DNA of 64,000 bases from Vibrio renipiscarius. Its GTDB lineage: Bacteria; Pseudomonadota; Gammaproteobacteria; Enterobacterales; Vibrionaceae. Below, piece by piece: positions 7,098 through 15,190 of the stretch. Under the pieces are notes generated by a model. That model had not been told where the DNA came from and ran no database searches. It was given only the letters and a program-made list of their open reading frames with translations. The DNA lies in assembly GCF_000827885.1 (NCBI RefSeq), contig NZ_JTKH01000025.1:62001-126000 (forward strand), read 5' to 3'. A program made the position numbers and the translations under genes. Within the stretch, counting starts at the first letter, position 1. Every line of letters begins with the position of its first letter.

Positions 7098-8495
7098 ATG
7101 ACAAAATATGTATTTCCCAAAGATTTTAAATGGGGCGCGGCAGCATCTGGCATTCAGACCGAGGGTCGTACGAATAAGGCTAATGATTCTATTTGGGATC
7201 TTTGGCATCGTGAGTCTCCGGAACGTTTCTTCCGTGGTATCGGATCTGATAAAGTCACCGATACTTACCACCGTTATGAGGAAGATGTGCAGCTGATGAA
7301 AAAAGTTGGCTTCAACTCATTCCGTACTTCAATTCAGTGGTCACGGCTGATTAAAGATTATGAAACTGGCGAAGTATGTCAAGATGCGGTCCAATTTTAT
7401 AACAACTACTTAGATGAGATGATTACAAATGGTATAGAACCTATGATGAATCTCTATCACTTTGATATGCCTGCAGAGCTACAGAAAAAATACGGTGGCT
7501 TTGAATCAAAAAAAGTAGTTGATCTTTATGTGGATTACGCGGTTAAGGCATTCCAGATTTTTGGTAACAAAGTAAAGTACTGGATTACCTTCAATGAGCC
7601 GATTGTCCCTGTAGAGGGGGGGTATCTGTACGACTTCCACTACCCTTGCAAAAAAGACGGTAAACTTGCGGTACAAGTGGGTTACAACATCATTCTAGCG
7701 CATGCGAAAGCGGTAAAAGAGTTTCATAAACTTGAACTTAAAGAATCAAAAATTGGTGTTGTGCTTAATTTAACTCCATCATACACGCGTGATGAACGAG
7801 AAGAAGATAAAAAAGCTGCGTGGTATGCAGACCTCCTATTTAATCGCAGTTTTCTTGACCCAATGGTAAAGAACGAGATCCCCCAAGAGCTTTGTGAGAT
7901 TTTTGCTGAGCATGGTGTTACTCCAGAAACGACTTCTGAAGAGATAGATTACATTACATCAGCGAAAATTGACTTTTTAGGCGTAAACTATTATGTACCT
8001 CGAAGGGTTAAAGCTCGTGAAGTGGCCTATGATTTAGATTACTTCACGCCAGAGTATTACTTTGAGAATTACATTAACCCTGAAGGACGTTTTAATCCAT
8101 ACCGTGATAACAATGAGATCTTACCAACGGCTATCCATGATATTGCAATAAATGTTAAGGATAACTACGGAAACATCCCTTGGTTCCTTGCGGAAATAGG
8201 AATAGCGATGGATGAAGAGTCTGAAGGTAAGCCTGGAAGTGACGGGATTATTGACGACACATTCCGCACAGACTTAATGAAGGAGCATTTAATCCAGTTG
8301 CATCGTGCACTGGAAGATGGAGCAAATTGCTTTGGAGTCCACCAGTGGACCTTTATTGACAACTGGTCGTGGACTAATTCCTTTAAGCGACGTTATGGAT
8401 TTTATCGCCTAGACTTAGAGACAGGTAATCGTATACCGAAGAAGCACGGCTTGTGGTTTAAGGAGTTATCAATTTCGGGAAGTTTCAACGTTTAA
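7098..8495 (+). CDS. GH1 phospho-beta-glycosidase (second copy, altered nucleophile motif)
   Basis: 465 residues, paralogous to the GH1 at 3197 over the whole length and sharing EPIVPVEGGYLYDFHYP. The acid/base Glu167 sits in TFNEPIV. At the nucleophile the usual S/T-E-N-G is replaced by A-E-I-G (Glu366). The catalytic Glu is kept but the following Asn, highly conserved in GH1, is Ile. It also has an acidic insertion near 370-385 (MDEESEGKPGSDG). Being cotranscribed with a ROK kinase that may phosphorylate disaccharides, it could split a different product, such as mannosyl-glucose phosphate, from that used by the first copy. Function beyond phospho-glycosidase is inference. Confidence 0.88.
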   Translation: MTKYVFPKDFKWGAAASGIQTEGRTNKANDSIWDLWHRESPERFFRGIGSDKVTDTYHRYEEDVQLMKKVGFNSFRTSIQWSRLIKDYETGEVCQDAVQFYNNYLDEMITNGIEPMMNLYHFDMPAELQKKYGGFESKKVVDLYVDYAVKAFQIFGNKVKYWITFNEPIVPVEGGYLYDFHYPCKKDGKLAVQVGYNIILAHAKAVKEFHKLELKESKIGVVLNLTPSYTRDEREEDKKAAWYADLLFNRSFLDPMVKNEIPQELCEIFAEHGVTPETTSEEIDYITSAKIDFLGVNYYVPRRVKAREVAYDLDYFTPEYYFENYINPEGRFNPYRDNNEILPTAIHDIAINVKDNYGNIPWFLAEIGIAMDEESEGKPGSDGIIDDTFRTDLMKEHLIQLHRALEDGANCFGVHQWTFIDNWSWTNSFKRRYGFYRLDLETGNRIPKKHGLWFKELSISGSFNV

Positions 8496-8517
8496 ATCGG
8501 GAAAAGTTAAAAAATAA

Positions 8518-8547
8518 AAAGCGCCACTTCGTGTGGCGTTTTTTTAT
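8518..8547 (+). terminator. Rho-independent terminator of the PTS/GH1 operon
   Basis: Stem CGCCAC / GTGGCG (8522-8527, 8533-8538) with a 5-nt loop, flanked by A-rich sequence and followed by TTTTTTTATTTTT. It closes the operon after the second GH1 gene. Confidence 0.88.
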
Positions 8548-8728
8548 TTTTAACTTTTATAAATAAAAAAATATGGTGCTTGGAATAAATGCAATTAAAT
8601 CCTTAACTGATGTCACATAAAGCGAATTAAATAAAACTATATACTTTTAAATGCTTAAGTATATGTATATTATTTGTTTCGAGTCGATGTTGAAGTTATA
8701 GGTATGAAATTGGATGCGCTTAACTTCT

Positions 8729-8746
8729 GTATGATTAAAATCATAC
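8729..8746. promoter_or_regulatory. Inverted repeat upstream of the porin gene
   Basis: GTATGAT-TAAA-ATCATAC is a perfect 7-bp inverted repeat, and a 10-bp palindrome AAGTCGACTT follows at 8751-8760, 52-66 bp before the porin ATG. It differs from the GntR-type palindrome, so it may be a separate operator. The rest of the gap 8548-8811 is AT-rich without a gene. Confidence 0.35.
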
Positions 8747-8811
8747 TTTCAAGTCGACTTGTTTATACGGTATTTGTTTCTATAAATAAATATAAGGTTA
8801 AGTAGAAATTT

Positions 8812-10110
8812 ATGAAAATCAAACGTACTTTTTTAGCCCTTGCTATTATGGCTACTCCTGCAGTGGCACAAGTCGAAATATCTGAGCTAGAGTTTAATGG
8901 TTATATTAAATCTGGAACATTATGGGGAAATGGCACTAGTGGTGTAGATAGCATCCGCTTGACTGATATGGGACGTTTCCGCCTAGGTAATGAAAACGAA
9001 ACAAAAGTTGATCTTAATCCAAGTATTCTCTTTGAACATGAAGATGGTGCTTGGGCAAAAGCTGCAACACGCTTCCAAAGTGAAACTAGAAATACATCAG
9101 ACTGGGCCGCAGATAGCTCTGGTTTTGTTGTTCGAGAAGCGTATGTGGAAATGGGGGGCATTCCAGCATTGTCGGATTCAGTGACTTTCTGGGCTGGTAA
9201 ACGTTACATGAAAAACCGAGGGTCTAATATTCTTGATTGGGATTACCACCAAGCAAATGGTACTGGTGGTGGAGTCTGGGGTATACCTTTATTTGAAAAC
9301 GTAAAGTTTGATATCGATGTTGCATCCTGGGGGCGTGACGGTGGTATCAGCAATGGCGGAATGATTGAAGGCGAGGGCTATAACGATACTTTTATCGTAA
9401 AGCCCCGGTTTGATATAGATTTAGGTGATGGTAAAGGTGATATTTATGCAGAGTTTTTCTCACTTTCTCGTGATAATTCGGACACGAGCGAGAGTTCTGC
9501 TGATAAAGGCTTTGCAACAACCTTAGGTTGGGTTAGATGGGGAGATTTCTTTGGCTTTGGTGACAATGGCTATGGCGAAGTTACATTGCAATATGGTAGT
9601 GGCTTAAGTGCGGGTTCGAGCCTCTCTAAGTTTGCGTGGGGTGAGTGGAACTATAAAGACCATACATCGATGCGTGTAATGGCCACAGGTTTGATGGAAA
9701 CTGAAAGCTGGTCATTTATGCCAGTATTTGTTTTCCATCAAGATGATGATTACCTCAGTGAGGGTGGCGAACGTAAGTGGATTGCTGCTGGTGTACGCCC
9801 TGTGTACAAAGTCAATCAGTACTTCTCGATACAGACAGAGTACGGTTATGAATATCTAGATGAAGACTCAAGTGCCAACGCTGATACAAAAGGTAGTCTC
9901 CATAAATTTACTGTTGCACCAACTTTGCATCTCGAGTCTGGCTATTGGATTCGTCCACAATTACGTTTATTTGCAACATATGCAACATGGGATGATGAAT
10001 TGGTCGACGTTAATGGTAAATATGGAGGTAATTCAGGACCTGGCGGTGCTTCATTTTCTGGTGAGAAAAATGCTTTCACATTTGGCGTTCAAGCAGAAGT
10101 TTGGTTTTAA
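8812..10110 (+). CDS. LamB-type carbohydrate porin
   Basis: 432 residues with the signal peptide MKIKRTFLALAIMATPAVA. The mature protein has the maltoporin layout: FNGYIKSGTLWGN near the start, FWAGKRYMKNRGSNILDWDYHQANGTGGG near 125-150 (in LamB this region carries the FWAGKRYYQR-like strand), repeated amphipathic strands, and a C-terminal aromatic residue (AEVWF) recognised by the Bam complex. It would form an 18-strand trimeric outer membrane channel. Placed between the cytoplasmic PTS operon and the secreted mannanases, it probably takes manno-oligosaccharides across the outer membrane. Own promoter region upstream. Confidence 0.88.
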   Translation: MKIKRTFLALAIMATPAVAQVEISELEFNGYIKSGTLWGNGTSGVDSIRLTDMGRFRLGNENETKVDLNPSILFEHEDGAWAKAATRFQSETRNTSDWAADSSGFVVREAYVEMGGIPALSDSVTFWAGKRYMKNRGSNILDWDYHQANGTGGGVWGIPLFENVKFDIDVASWGRDGGISNGGMIEGEGYNDTFIVKPRFDIDLGDGKGDIYAEFFSLSRDNSDTSESSADKGFATTLGWVRWGDFFGFGDNGYGEVTLQYGSGLSAGSSLSKFAWGEWNYKDHTSMRVMATGLMETESWSFMPVFVFHQDDDYLSEGGERKWIAAGVRPVYKVNQYFSIQTEYGYEYLDEDSSANADTKGSLHKFTVAPTLHLESGYWIRPQLRLFATYATWDDELVDVNGKYGGNSGPGGASFSGEKNAFTFGVQAEVWF

Positions 10111-10240
10111 ATAAACCCCAAACAACCTAATAATAATCTATAGCTATTTTTGATTGATTTTTTGATATGGCTTTATTGCCAGGGATAAGTGCAAACTAAA
10201 TTTGATGTTAAATAGCTATTTAAATAACAACGGTACTAAT

Positions 10241-11407
10241 ATGAAGTTAAAAAAACTTGCTGTGACACTACTTGGTTTTATTCCATTATCAGCTTTCGCG
10301 GCTGGTGGATTAATCAATGAAAATGCGACTACTGAAACTAAAGCTCTATATGAAAATCTTGCAAACCTTGGCGATAAGGTGTTATTTGGCCACGAAGACT
10401 CTTTAGCCTACGGTGCTAAATGGTGGGGTTACGCAGAAGGAGGCGCGCTTGAATCTGATATCAAACAAGTCACCGGCAGTTTCCCAGCCGTGTTTGGTGC
10501 GGATATGGGGGGTATTGGTTTAGGTAACGAAAAGAACTTAGATGGTGTGAAATTCTCTGATTACGCACACTACATTAAAGAAACATTCGAAATGGGCGGT
10601 GTGAATACTGTTTCATGGCACATGTACAGCCCAATTGATGAGCATCACTCATGGGCAAAAACCTCCTATGTACGTGAATTGATCCCTGGAGGTAACCATA
10701 ACGACAAGCTTAAGACGTACTTGGACTCATACATTGCCTTCAACGAAACTCTTAAAGTCGACGTAGATGGCAAAGAGGTTTGGATCCCTATTATCTTTCG
10801 CCCATGGCACGAACACAACGGAGACTGGTTCTGGTGGGGTAAAGGCCACACAACAGAAGCTGACTACATCGCACTATGGAAATTCACGGTTGACTACCTG
10901 AATGAGAAAGGTCAAAACAACCTGATTTACGCATTCTCACCGGACCGTTCACGCCTAGACATGAGTGATTTCGACAACTCTTACAAGTATGGCTACGCCG
11001 GTGATGCTTATGTCGACATCATTGGTTACGACAACTATTGGGACTTAGGTCATCCATCGAACACCCAGTCTGTTGCCGAACAGCAAGCTCTGTTTGTTGA
11101 AGGTCTTGAGAAGTTAACTGACCTTGCTGACAAGAAAGGTAAAGTGTCTGCGCTATCTGAGGGGGGGCAAGAGGGCGTACGTGAAGACAACTTCTGGACT
11201 GAGAGATTTGCTGCTGGTATCTGGGCGAATGAAAAGACCTCACGTATCTCCTACGCATTAGTTTGGCGTAACAACAACGAAGAGAACGGTAAGAAAGGCC
11301 ATTACTATGGTGCTTATCCTCAAGAGAAGAACGCCGCAAACTTCGTAGAGTTTTATAATAATAAAAAATCTCTATTTATCAATAATATACCAGAGATGTA
11401 CAAGTAA
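10241..11407 (+). CDS. Secreted GH26 endo-beta-1,4-mannanase
   Basis: 388 residues from ATG 10241; an in-frame upstream ATG at 10205 would put extra residues before the signal peptide, MKLKKLAVTLLGFIPLSAFA, so 10241 is preferred. GH26 hallmarks: FGHEDSLAYGAKWWG near 45-60, SWHMYSP near 125, acid/base Glu in IIFRPWHEHNGDWFWWGKG near 190, SPDRSR near 235, and nucleophile Glu in ALSEGGQ near 305. The enzyme cuts internal beta-1,4-mannosidic bonds in mannan or glucomannan outside the cytoplasm. It fills the role of GmuG in the gmu operon. No carbohydrate-binding module is visible. Confidence 0.93.
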   Translation: MKLKKLAVTLLGFIPLSAFAAGGLINENATTETKALYENLANLGDKVLFGHEDSLAYGAKWWGYAEGGALESDIKQVTGSFPAVFGADMGGIGLGNEKNLDGVKFSDYAHYIKETFEMGGVNTVSWHMYSPIDEHHSWAKTSYVRELIPGGNHNDKLKTYLDSYIAFNETLKVDVDGKEVWIPIIFRPWHEHNGDWFWWGKGHTTEADYIALWKFTVDYLNEKGQNNLIYAFSPDRSRLDMSDFDNSYKYGYAGDAYVDIIGYDNYWDLGHPSNTQSVAEQQALFVEGLEKLTDLADKKGKVSALSEGGQEGVREDNFWTERFAAGIWANEKTSRISYALVWRNNNEENGKKGHYYGAYPQEKNAANFVEFYNNKKSLFINNIPEMYK

Positions 11408-11415
11408 TTGTGAAT

Positions 11416-11453
11416 ACATAGCTCTTTGGTAACAAAGAGCTATGTCCTTTTTT
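11416..11453 (+). terminator. Terminator hairpin between the two mannanase genes
   Basis: 12-bp perfect stem ACATAGCTCTTT / AAAGAGCTATGT around loop GGTAAC, followed by CCTTTTTTAT. A strong rho-independent terminator. The GH5 gene begins only about 23 nt later, so it depends on read-through or on a promoter inside the GH26 gene. Confidence 0.85.
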
Positions 11454-11475
11454 ATGATTTTTGAACGGATATGAT

Positions 11476-13083
11476 ATGAGACCAATCACTCTAGTTACAC
11501 TTACTTCATTAGCGCTGATATCAGCCATTGCAATGGCTGACATTGCGCCTAAACCATATCAATCTTTTGATGCGCCGACAGGGCAAGGTACATCAAAACC
11601 TTATCTGACTTATCAAGGTAAAGATGTTTATTTAAACGCAGTCAATATCGCTTGGATCGATTATGCGCGTGATTTCGGTAACGGCTTGAATGAAGCGCGT
11701 ACCATTGAGATCTTTGATGAAATCGTTAAGAACGGTGGTAATTCGGTCCGTTGGTGGATTCACGTGAACGGCACACAAACACCACTTTGGGATGGGGGTA
11801 AAATCGCTTCTGCTGACAAGCAAAAGCAAACTTTTGATGACATTGAACGCGCTTTGGATCTAGCGGCAGAGCGTGGTTTATACATTATGCCGACGTTATG
11901 GTCGTTCGATATGCTGTCATTGAACCAACACGGTGTGAATGATGTAGCTGGCAACAATTTCAATTTTTTAACGGATGATGCCGTTCGTCAAAGCTATATT
12001 GATAATTTCCTAAACCCTTTGCTCGATCGCGTTGCTGGCCATCCTGCACTGATTGCTATCGATCTATTCAACGAGCCAGAAAATATGACGGAAGGCTGGT
12101 TTGTTGAGCGAGAAAACCTAAAAGGTCAATATCAAGTCACTTATGAAGATATTCATAGAACGACAGCAGTTCTAAGTGCTGCCGTACATAAAAAATCTAA
12201 ACAGCTTGATAAGCAAGTCATGACTACAACGGGCTCTAAGTCTTTAGTTATGTTCATGGTTGATGGTTACGGTGGTACTAACTACTACTCAGATGAACGT
12301 ATGATTGCTTACGGCGGCGAAGATGCACCGCTTGATTTTTATTCTCCGCATTATTACGACGATATGGATAAGAAAGGCACTTGGTCGCCTTTCTACCATA
12401 ACGCTAAGTTCTGGAATTTGGATAAACCCATCGTGATGGGCGAATTCTATGTCGATCCTTATGGTTATAAACCGGCAGATTTCAACTATTTTGATAATGC
12501 GGTTGGGCAGCAAAACCTATGCCCACGATTGGTTAACAACGGTTATGCCGGCGGTATGGCATGGCAGATTTTCGACTACTCAGATAAGTCACTGCATTGT
12601 ATCAACAAGGCAGCAAAAGCCATGGGTAAAAACGTGGTTGAGTTTGTTTATCCGGGAATGGCATTCCTTGATGGTATGAAGTTAAGTTCGGATTTTGGTA
12701 AGTCAAAATACCTAAACCGTATCGAGGGTGACGAGCAAGTTACTCTGAAAATTGATGAGCCTGCGGGTGAGAAAAAGGTTTACTTAAAGCTACCGGTAGA
12801 CAAAGCCGAAGGTGCGAACAAAGTGTCGTTTAAAGTGATGTTACCACAAGGTGCCCGTGACTCAAAAATCACCGGCGGTAAGTTCTATATGAAAGATGCC
12901 AAATGGCAGTGGAACGACGCTAAGTGGACCAATATCAAACCTAATAAATGGAAAACGGTCACTTGGAAATTAACGTCACCATTGACAGACATTAAAGAGT
13001 TGGGTTTCCAATTCTACGGCAAACCAAACGGTGGTGAATTCAAAGGTGAATTTATTATCGACGATATTAAATTCATTAAGTAA
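11476..13083 (+). CDS. Secreted GH5-type mannanase with C-terminal binding module
   Basis: About 535 residues from ATG 11476, preferred over an upstream TTG because it starts a clean signal peptide MRPITLVTLTSLALISAIAMA. The catalytic domain (about 40-400) shows NSVRWWIH, MPTLWSFDM, acid/base Glu in IDLFNEPEN and nucleophile Glu in IVMGEFYVDP, fitting clan GH-A, family 5 beta-mannanases. Residues about 415-535 (EGDEQVTLKI to DDIKFIK) form a beta-sandwich-like module with many Trp and Lys, resembling mannan-binding CBMs such as CBM27; the CBM family is uncertain. It probably acts with the upstream GH26 enzyme on extracellular mannan. Confidence 0.86.
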   Translation: MRPITLVTLTSLALISAIAMADIAPKPYQSFDAPTGQGTSKPYLTYQGKDVYLNAVNIAWIDYARDFGNGLNEARTIEIFDEIVKNGGNSVRWWIHVNGTQTPLWDGGKIASADKQKQTFDDIERALDLAAERGLYIMPTLWSFDMLSLNQHGVNDVAGNNFNFLTDDAVRQSYIDNFLNPLLDRVAGHPALIAIDLFNEPENMTEGWFVERENLKGQYQVTYEDIHRTTAVLSAAVHKKSKQLDKQVMTTTGSKSLVMFMVDGYGGTNYYSDERMIAYGGEDAPLDFYSPHYYDDMDKKGTWSPFYHNAKFWNLDKPIVMGEFYVDPYGYKPADFNYFDNAVGQQNLCPRLVNNGYAGGMAWQIFDYSDKSLHCINKAAKAMGKNVVEFVYPGMAFLDGMKLSSDFGKSKYLNRIEGDEQVTLKIDEPAGEKKVYLKLPVDKAEGANKVSFKVMLPQGARDSKITGGKFYMKDAKWQWNDAKWTNIKPNKWKTVTWKLTSPLTDIKELGFQFYGKPNGGEFKGEFIIDDIKFIK

Positions 13084-13085
13084 GG

Positions 13086-13850
13086 GATGTAATATTTAAA
13101 CTATCTCTTCTTGCTATGAGTACCGCATTGGTACTGGGCCGTGATTCTGGCTACTACGGTGATGGTTCTGTTGACCCAAGCAACCAACCTCGCGAAATAC
13201 AAGCCGGGCAGGGGGCTTCTACTAATTTCCGAATGGTTGATGGTGCAGGTTTTTATGTTAACGGCCTTGATGAAACCAAAGCTGGTGAATTAATGCAACG
13301 GGTAGTTGATGCTGGCGGTAATACAGTTCGCTGGTGGGCTCACACCAATCTTACTAAAACCCTTGCATGGGACGGAGGTCTAGTTTCCTGTGGAGCGTCG
13401 CAAGCCAATATCATTGCCGGCATGAAATCAGCCTTGTTATTGCTGAAGATGTCGGCGTTAAGGTGATGCTTTCGCTCTGGTCATTTGATATGCCCCGTAG
13501 CGATCAAAGTGGTGTTTCAGAAGTTGATAGGAACAACCATGCGTTATTGAGTGACGCAATTGCACGTCAAAGTTATATCGATAATTTCTTAACACCGCTT
13601 GTCACAACGATTAAAGATGCACGTGCACTATTAGGGATAGGGAGACCTTTTATGAGCCAGAGAGCTTGCTTGAGTCTTGGGCTAATCCAGCATTTGAAGT
13701 GTCGATGGATGAGATCTACACCACAACAGCTGTGTTATCAGTTGCGATTAGAGGTTATGCTGATCTCCTGCCCTAAATCATAGCGTCTATACTTTAATGA
13801 TACTGGCGTACGTACGGAACCGTAAACTGCTATTCCGACAGCGTCAACAA
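13086..13850 (+). pseudogene. Decayed second GH5 mannanase gene
   Basis: Remnant of a tandem paralogue of the preceding gene. The reading frame first encodes LSLLAMSTALVLG, a signal peptide lacking a start codon: ATA at 13092 stands where ATG would fit. It then gives NTVRWWAHTN. A 1-bp frameshift near 13432 moves the match (VMLSLWSFDM, RQSYIDNFLTPLV) to another frame, and a second shift near 13645 moves it again (EPESLLESW, EIYTTTAVLS) before a stop. Traces continue to about 13842 (YGTVNCYSDS resembles YGGTNYYSDE in the intact gene). The nucleophile half and binding module are gone. Confidence 0.85.
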
Positions 13851-13929
13851 TAAAAAACTAAATGTATAGATTAATAATTAAATGCAAATGGTAATTAATT
13901 TTAAATATCATATTGATATGTGTGCAAAT

Positions 13930-13958
13930 CCCTCCTAGTTTTATTATAAAAAGGAGGG
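13930..13958 (+). promoter_or_regulatory. Hairpin sequestering the ribosome binding site
   Basis: CCCTCCT (13930-13936) is the exact complement of AGGAGGG (13952-13958), which is the ribosome site of the gene at 13962. Inside, TTTTA (13939-13943) pairs with TAAAA (13947-13951) around loop TTA, leaving a 2-nt AG bulge. The result is a 12-bp stem that hides the whole Shine-Dalgarno sequence. No T-run follows, so it is not a terminator. It may act as an RNA thermometer or another translational switch. Confidence 0.7.
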
Positions 13959-13961
13959 CGT

Positions 13962-14198
13962 ATGAAGTTATTATTAATAGTTGCCATTTCATTTGTATCT
14001 ACAGTGTCTATGGCTTCATCAAATAAATGTGATGGGTTAAGCGATTTTACTTATGCTGAATTAAATGAAATAATACCGAGCGGAAAGCTTAACTACCAAT
14101 GTGGCATGTTTTATTTAGTTAAATTTGAACATGTTAATAGAATTGAAGTCTATGACTTATCCCAAATGCCAAACTTAACTTATAGGGTATATCCATAA
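13962..14198 (+). CDS. Small secreted protein of unknown function
   Basis: 78 residues; not recognised. A signal peptide MKLLLIVAISFVSTVSMA precedes a mature part of about 60 residues with two Cys (CDGLSDF and YQCGMF) that could form one disulfide in the periplasm. Start ATG 13962 is fixed by a near-perfect Shine-Dalgarno AGGAGG 5 nt upstream, though that site lies in a stable hairpin. The composition is AT-rich compared with the mannanase genes. It stands alone between the decayed GH5 gene and a transposase remnant. No partner or pathway can be assigned. Confidence 0.65.
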   Translation: MKLLLIVAISFVSTVSMASSNKCDGLSDFTYAELNEIIPSGKLNYQCGMFYLVKFEHVNRIEVYDLSQMPNLTYRVYP

Positions 14199-14235
14199 AA
14201 ATAATCCCTATGATGGTAACTCTTGTTACTTAAGG

Positions 14236-14640
14236 TGTTTAGAACGAACTGGATAATGGCTTCTACTGATACTAACGGTTCTTGATTTGGGCCGTTTTTT
14301 CTTTTCTGGAGCTATGTAACGTTTCACTATTTCTCTCATTGCACTTAGTTTTTCGGGATTGAACCCAGTGTCGCTATCGCGCACGGCATGAGTTCATCTC
14401 GAATATCTTGATGAGCCATCGCAAAGCTGATCCGGAATGGACTTACTTGTGCTTCTTTCGCAATACGATTTATTTCTAGCCGAATAAGATTATAGGCTAT
14501 GAGCACTCTCATATCGCCTATTTAACCCCTTCAACTATATGAAGTAACTCATCTTCAAGCATGTCATGCTTTATCTAGCCATAGTTGTTTTCTATTTCCC
14601 TGTGCTCAAAATAGACAGAAAGTAAAGATTGGCTGTCAGT
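14236..14640 (-). pseudogene. IS4-family transposase remnant (C-terminal part)
   Basis: Minus-strand frames give VYFEHREIENNYG (degenerate form of the YREK-like YxxRWEIExxYxxxK motif), then LIAYNLIRLEINRIAKEAQ and VSPFRISFAMAHQDIRDEL, then in another frame LSAMREIVKRYIAPEKKKRP and RTVSISRSHYPVRSK. These are typical of the C-terminal end of IS4-type DDE transposases. Several stops and frameshifts break it and no terminal repeats were found. This accounts for most of the gene-free stretch 14199-14740. Confidence 0.75.
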
Positions 14641-14740
14641 TAGAGAGCTTGTAACAATGTTTCAGATACCCAGTTTGTAACGCTATTTACGTTAAATTCA
14701 CTTGGTATGGTCCCAAATTATCAGCTCAATATTAGAAATG

Positions 14741-14956
14741 CTAATCCGCTTCTGATTCCACTTGAACTTCCAACAACTCTCCGACAGTACATTCAAGATA
14801 CAGGCATATTTTTTCTAACGTTTCAAAATCGATGCGATGATTTGTCTCGTGAAATAAACGATTAACGGTACTGCGGTTAACGCCAGTCTCTCTCACCACG
14901 TCAGCTATTTTTAATTTTTTAGCACCGAGTAATTTCGATAAGTGACACTTTATCAT
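14741..14956 (-). CDS. Small XRE-family (Cro/CI) helix-turn-helix regulator
   Basis: 71 residues: essentially a single helix-turn-helix domain. Residues 17-41 (KIADVVRETGVNRSTVNRLFHE) form the DNA-binding helices, followed by IDFETLEKICLYLECTVGELLEVQ, typical of short XRE proteins such as those of the YozG type or antitoxins. No toxin gene is visible next to it: downstream lies an IS4 remnant. Its upstream region (14957-15060) carries an 11-bp inverted repeat that could be an autoregulatory site. Probably an orphan regulator brought in with mobile DNA. Confidence 0.8.
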   Translation of the reverse strand: MIKCHLSKLLGAKKLKIADVVRETGVNRSTVNRLFHETNHRIDFETLEKICLYLECTVGELLEVQVESEAD

Positions 14957-15033
14957 GTCTTAAAACACTCAAATGTTTCTCTATCGACATATAATGGTGT
15001 TTGTTGAGTGCGACAGAATTGTTTGGTGGCCAC

Positions 15034-15060
15034 ATGAGCTAGCGGTGGTCGCTAGCTCAT
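15034..15060. repeat. 11-bp inverted repeat upstream of the XRE gene
   Basis: ATGAGCTAGCG (15034-15044) and CGCTAGCTCAT (15050-15060) are perfect complements around loop GTGGT. No T-run follows on either strand, so it may be a protein-binding site or an IS remnant end. It lies 78-104 bp upstream of the XRE start. Confidence 0.45.
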
Positions 15061-15119
15061 TATTAGACAAAAGTGTTTTAGCGCACCTACTAAATTTGCA
15101 AAATTTGACAATGGTACTG

Positions 15120-15157
15120 CCTAAAAACACCCGCTTCCGTAAAGGCTCTGGAAGCGG
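15120..15157 (-). terminator. Terminator of the LacI gene (minus strand)
   Basis: 9-bp perfect stem CCCGCTTCC / GGAAGCGGG with an 11-nt loop. Read on the minus strand it is followed by TGTTTTTAG, 34 nt after the stop codon of the LacI-type gene. Confidence 0.82.
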
Positions 15158-15190
15158 GCGTTAATACTTTAACCAAAAAACGTGAACAGT

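Noticed and set aside
11019..11339. 106-residue minus-strand frame inside the GH26 gene
   Set aside because: Low-complexity shadow of the GH26 coding strand with no ribosome site and no family features.
14200..14740. Intact gene in the stretch after the small secreted protein
   Set aside because: Translation shows only IS4-type transposase fragments with stops and frame changes.
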